Assembly (NCBI GenBank): GCA_003022085.1 | Contig: PXQK01000065.1 | Span: forward strand, 1 to 8,602 | DNA: 8,602 bases | Direction: 5' to 3' | DNA from: Halobacteriales archaeon QH_10_65_19 | GTDB lineage: Archaea > Halobacteriota > Halobacteria > Halobacteriales > Haloarculaceae | Program-made: the position numbers and the translations under genes | Notes under the pieces: generated by a model | The model's database searches: none | The model's input: the letters and a program-made list of their open reading frames with translations, nothing else | Told to the model about the DNA's origin: nothing | Part shown: one piece after another, positions 7,125 to 8,602 of the stretch | Position numbering within the stretch: position 1 is the stretch's first letter | Layout of the letters: each line of letters starts with the position of its first letter

Positions 7125-7418
7125 GTGGTCCACTGCGTCTACATCGTCGAGTGCAGCGACGGCACGCTGTACACCGGCTACACGACCGACGTCGGGCGGC
7201 GGATCGACGAACACAACGCCGGCGACGGGGCGAGGTACACGGCGGGCCGCCGTCCCGTCACGCTTTGTTACGTCGAGTACCACCCCACCAGGAGCGCCGC
7301 CCAGCGCCGCGAACACCGGATCAAGTCCCGCTCCCGGGCCGGGAAGGAACAACTCATTCCGGACGTGGCGGACCGCGTCGCGGTCGACGTCTCCGGGGTG
7401 TGTGACACCGACGGGTGA
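7125..7418 (+). CDS. Small GIY-YIG domain protein (putative endonuclease)
   Basis: A 97-residue protein made almost wholly of one GIY-YIG nuclease domain. The two halves of the signature are VYIV (5-8) and YTG (16-18), followed by Arg25/Arg26 and His30, and by a helix with Glu63 (RREHRIK), the expected metal-binding catalytic glutamate. The last 20 or so residues are acidic and poorly defined. Stand-alone proteins of this size resemble the UvrC/SLX1-like single-domain family; their biological role (repair or nucleic acid turnover) is mostly unproven. The GTG start is preferred because the domain begins immediately and a TATA-like element sits about 28 bases upstream; the frame is open far upstream, but that part overlaps the kinase relic and looks non-coding. 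No second DNA-binding domain or intron context suggests a homing endonuclease. Confidence 0.82.
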   Translation: MVHCVYIVECSDGTLYTGYTTDVGRRIDEHNAGDGARYTAGRRPVTLCYVEYHPTRSAAQRREHRIKSRSRAGKEQLIPDVADRVAVDVSGVCDTDG

Positions 7419-7529
7419 GAGGCCACGGCATGTACTGTCGGGCGGTTTCACTTTCACTCCGCATGGCTGGCGTATTTACACCCTCCAGACCGTATAGTAC
7501 GACAGAGGGCACCCTACCCTCGTTCCATG

Positions 7530-7548
7530 AGAGCGCGTCACACGCTCT
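7530..7548 (+). terminator. Weak hairpin downstream of the GIY-YIG gene
   Basis: AGAGCG (7530-7535) pairs with CGCTCT (7543-7548) around a 7-base loop, followed by TTCCCC. It could help end transcription of the GIY-YIG gene, whose stop is about 110 bases upstream, but the T-run is short. Confidence 0.25.
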
Positions 7549-7619
7549 TTCCCCTTACTACGTATACTGGCAAACGATTCATCGACCGTCAGCGTCTGTC
7601 CCTTCTGTTAGACGATACT

Positions 7620-7648
7620 TCCCGCCGGCTGACGCGGTCAGCGCGGGA
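7620..7648 (-). terminator. Strong bulged hairpin just past the 54-residue gene
   Basis: TCCCGC (7620-7625) pairs with GCGGGA (7643-7648), and inside it GCTGAC (7628-7633) pairs with GTCAGC (7637-7642), leaving a 2-base bulge and a 3-base loop. It begins 11 bases after the stop codon of the minus-strand gene ending at 7660. Placement suggests a terminator or 3' stabilising structure; no U-tract follows. Confidence 0.4.
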
Positions 7649-7659
7649 TACGACCGGGG

Positions 7660-7824
7660 CTACGAACTGGTCGTCTCGGGATCACTTTCCTGTTCCCACT
7701 CCGCGATGACGACGCGCTGTGCGGCCTCGCGGATGTGGTAGCGTGCTTCGAGGTCGTCGACCTCCTCGAGCGCCGTTTCGAGGTCCTCGGTCGCTGCTTC
7801 CAGAACGTCCGGTGCCACACCCAT
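7660..7824 (-). CDS. Small acidic haloarchaeal protein, function unknown
   Basis: A 54-residue protein beginning MGVAPDVLEAATED. It is strongly acidic and predicted mostly helical, with a heptad-like run of Leu, Val and Ala (about residues 8-28), then ARYHIREAAQRVV (about 27-39) and an acidic, unstructured tail. The RYHIR...Q segment resembles small haloarchaeal conserved proteins I have seen annotated only as domains of unknown function; I cannot assign a family with certainty. The ATG at 7824 is favoured over the longer upstream frame because upstream codons encode a basic, Arg-rich sequence unlike the rest, and because a TATA-like CCTATCTT lies 23-30 bases before it. The promoter holds a large inverted repeat, so it is probably regulated. 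It is transcribed divergently from the gene at 8016. Confidence 0.65.
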   Translation of the reverse strand: MGVAPDVLEAATEDLETALEEVDDLEARYHIREAAQRVVIAEWEQESDPETTSS

Positions 7825-7841
7825 GTGTACACCTAACAAAC

Positions 7842-7863
7842 TCCGCAAGATAGGTCTTGCGGA
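7842..7863 (-). promoter_or_regulatory. Perfect 9+9 bp inverted repeat over the promoter of the small acidic gene
   Basis: TCCGCAAGA (7842-7850) and TCTTGCGGA (7855-7863) are exact reverse complements separated by 4 bases. The dyad covers positions -18 to -39 from the ATG at 7824, and the TATA-like CCTATCTT lies within it. A dimeric regulator bound here would be expected to block TBP/TFB access. Operator function is inferred; the symmetry is seen directly. Confidence 0.6.
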
Positions 7864-7978
7864 ATACCGCTCCCGGAACCGTCGCCGCGGCCGGAGTACA
7901 CTACAAGATTCATTGTGCTGACTCGCCTGCACCTGAATAACTGTTGCCCCTACCCGCGCCCCGCTTCTGACCGCACCA

Positions 7979-7990
7979 TAATTATTAATA
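7979..7990 (+). promoter_or_regulatory. TATA-like promoter element before the Cys/His-rich frame
   Basis: An AT-only stretch, TAATTATTAATA, ends 26 bases before the ATG at 8016. This is the most AT-rich spot nearby and at the right distance for a leaderless transcript starting at that ATG. Confidence 0.6.
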
Positions 7991-8015
7991 GTGTAGAACC
8001 GTTGGACCCAGACGC

Positions 8016-8255
8016 ATGTACGAGATTGCCTGTGAGGAGTGTGGAAGGATCGGCTTCCACCCATCTCGTGTCGCAGCAGAATCTAGAGCGGAAACGCACA
8101 TCGACGACTGTTCTGTCGCCGCGTATCGCCGAACAGCCAGGTCATCAGCACCGAGTCCCACTACTGGTGGTTCGCGGGCTGATCGCCCGACTGCGCGCTC
8201 CGGGACCGCGTGCGCTTCCGGTAGTTCTTTGTTCGTCTCCCGAGGTAGGGCACAT
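8016..8255 (+). CDS. Cys/His-rich small domain, in frame with the following epimerase
   Basis: From the ATG at 8016 the frame reads MYEIACEECGRIGFHPSRV and continues with an Ala/Glu-rich helix and THIDDC. Cys6, Cys9, His28 and Cys32 (with His15 nearby) look like ligands of a small zinc-binding domain, a kind common among tiny haloarchaeal proteins. After about residue 37 the sequence becomes Ser/Thr/Arg-rich, lacks acidic residues and is unlike haloarchaeal coding sequence. No stop codon occurs before the epimerase ATG at 8256, exactly 80 codons downstream and in the same frame. Three readings are possible: a real zinc-domain/epimerase fusion, a small gene that has lost its stop, or a short gene whose end was shifted by an indel. 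The well-placed TATA-like element supports translation from 8016. Confidence 0.5.
8242..8246 (+). promoter_or_regulatory. Shine-Dalgarno-like site of the epimerase gene
   Basis: GAGGT lies 9 bases before the ATG at 8256 and matches the archaeal anti-Shine-Dalgarno consensus. It supports 8256 as a true internal start on a transcript that begins further upstream, probably at the promoter near 7980. Confidence 0.5.
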
Positions 8256-8602
8256 ATGGAAGGCAAGCAGGTACTGGTGACCGGTGGCGCGGGCTTCATC
8301 GGCTCGAACGTCGCGAACCACCTCTCCGCCGACAACGACGTGATCGCACTGGACGACTGCTCCTTTGGCACCCCGGCGAACCTGGACGACGACGTGACGT
8401 TCGTCGAGGGGAGCGTCCTGGACGACGACCTCCCTGCAGACGTGGACATCCTGATCCACTTCGCCGCGCTCTCCTCGCGTGGGATGCTCGAAGAGAACCC
8501 TCGCGAAGGCGCGCAGGTGAACGTCGACGGGTTCGTCAACACCGTCGAGCAGGTCCAGGAGGCGGGCTGTGACACGGTCGTCTACGCGTCCTCCTCGTCG
8601 GT
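8256..8602 (+). CDS. NAD-dependent sugar-nucleotide epimerase/dehydratase, N-terminal part
   Basis: The first 115 codons of an extended short-chain dehydrogenase/reductase; the rest lies beyond the window. The Rossmann motif GGAGFIGS (Gly10, Gly13, Gly16) binds NAD(P), and the acidic ALDD turn after the second strand (Asp34-Asp35) suggests preference for NAD. HFAALSS is the conserved fourth-strand motif, and the window ends in YASSSS, where the family's catalytic Ser/Thr lies; the YxxxK pair would follow. Family members epimerise or dehydrate nucleotide sugars such as UDP-glucose for glycan, S-layer glycoprotein or polysaccharide synthesis. The exact reaction needs the missing C-terminus. The start is supported by a Shine-Dalgarno-like GAGGT and by the usual position of the Gly motif about ten residues in. 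The reading frame stays open upstream to 8016. Confidence 0.88.
   Translation, partial: MEGKQVLVTGGAGFIGSNVANHLSADNDVIALDDCSFGTPANLDDDVTFVEGSVLDDDLPADVDILIHFAALSSRGMLEENPREGAQVNVDGFVNTVEQVQEAGCDTVVYASSSS

Larger units (their letters stand above)
7419..7659. other. Intergenic stretch without a convincing gene
   Basis: This stretch lies between convergent genes. A 60-codon frame at 7527-7709 encodes a basic, Ser/Thr/Arg-rich peptide unlike haloarchaeal proteins and overlaps the next gene. Apart from two hairpins listed separately I see nothing supportable. Confidence 0.6.

Noticed and set aside
7527..7709. 60-codon frame on the plus strand between convergent genes
   Set aside because: Basic composition, no haloarchaeal bias, overlaps the end of the 54-residue gene and has no clear promoter spacing.
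7825..8064. Upstream extension of the 54-residue protein
   Set aside because: It would run through the inverted repeat and TATA element and across the divergent promoter, and the added residues are Arg-rich.
7915..8280. 121-codon plus-strand frame overlapping the Cys/His-rich gene
   Set aside because: Different frame from both the Cys/His domain and the epimerase, with no motif and no haloarchaeal acidic bias.

Overview
The window looks like chromosomal DNA from a halophilic archaeon (class Halobacteria). It is GC-rich, its proteins are rich in Asp and Glu, and most start codons sit about 25-30 bases downstream of a TATA-like element, the arrangement expected of leaderless haloarchaeal transcripts. 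A Tat-type lipoprotein signal followed by an Asn/Gly-rich tether is also typical of this group. The genus cannot be told from the sequence alone.

Layout from left to right. (1) 102-1106 (+) is a small PAS-domain sensor histidine kinase with no response regulator visible beside it. (2) 1188-2639 (+) is a complete NAD(P)-dependent aldehyde dehydrogenase of the betaine-aldehyde-dehydrogenase-like type. (3) 2671-2745 holds three tandem 25-bp units between convergent genes; the third unit contains the stop codon of the next gene. (4) 6726-2721 (-) is a two-gene ABC importer operon of the thiamine type. Its first gene is unusual: a ThiB-like lipoprotein and a ThiP-like two-domain permease are one continuous 969-residue reading frame. 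It is followed, with a 20-base overlap, by a 371-residue ATPase. (5) 6776-6922 (-) is the relic of a histidine kinase, interrupted by a TAG stop and cut off next to the importer promoter. (6) 7125-7418 (+) is a small GIY-YIG domain protein. (7) 7419-7659 is non-coding as far as I can see, with two hairpins. (8) 7824-7660 (-) is a 54-residue protein whose promoter region carries a perfect 9+9 bp inverted repeat. (9) 8016-8255 (+) encodes a Cys/His-rich small domain that runs in frame, without a stop, into (10) 8256-8602 (+), the N-terminal part of an NAD-dependent sugar-nucleotide epimerase/dehydratase cut by the window edge.

The importer proteins should work together: the exported binding domain captures thiamine or a related compound, the 12-helix permease moves it, and the ATPase powers the cycle. 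The other genes show no clear functional link to one another. The most notable signal is the binding-protein/permease fusion. Across the junction there is no stop codon in any of the three frames of the coding strand and no ATG, GTG or TTG, so a single sequencing indel would not separate it into two ordinary genes. The fusion also creates a membrane-topology puzzle.
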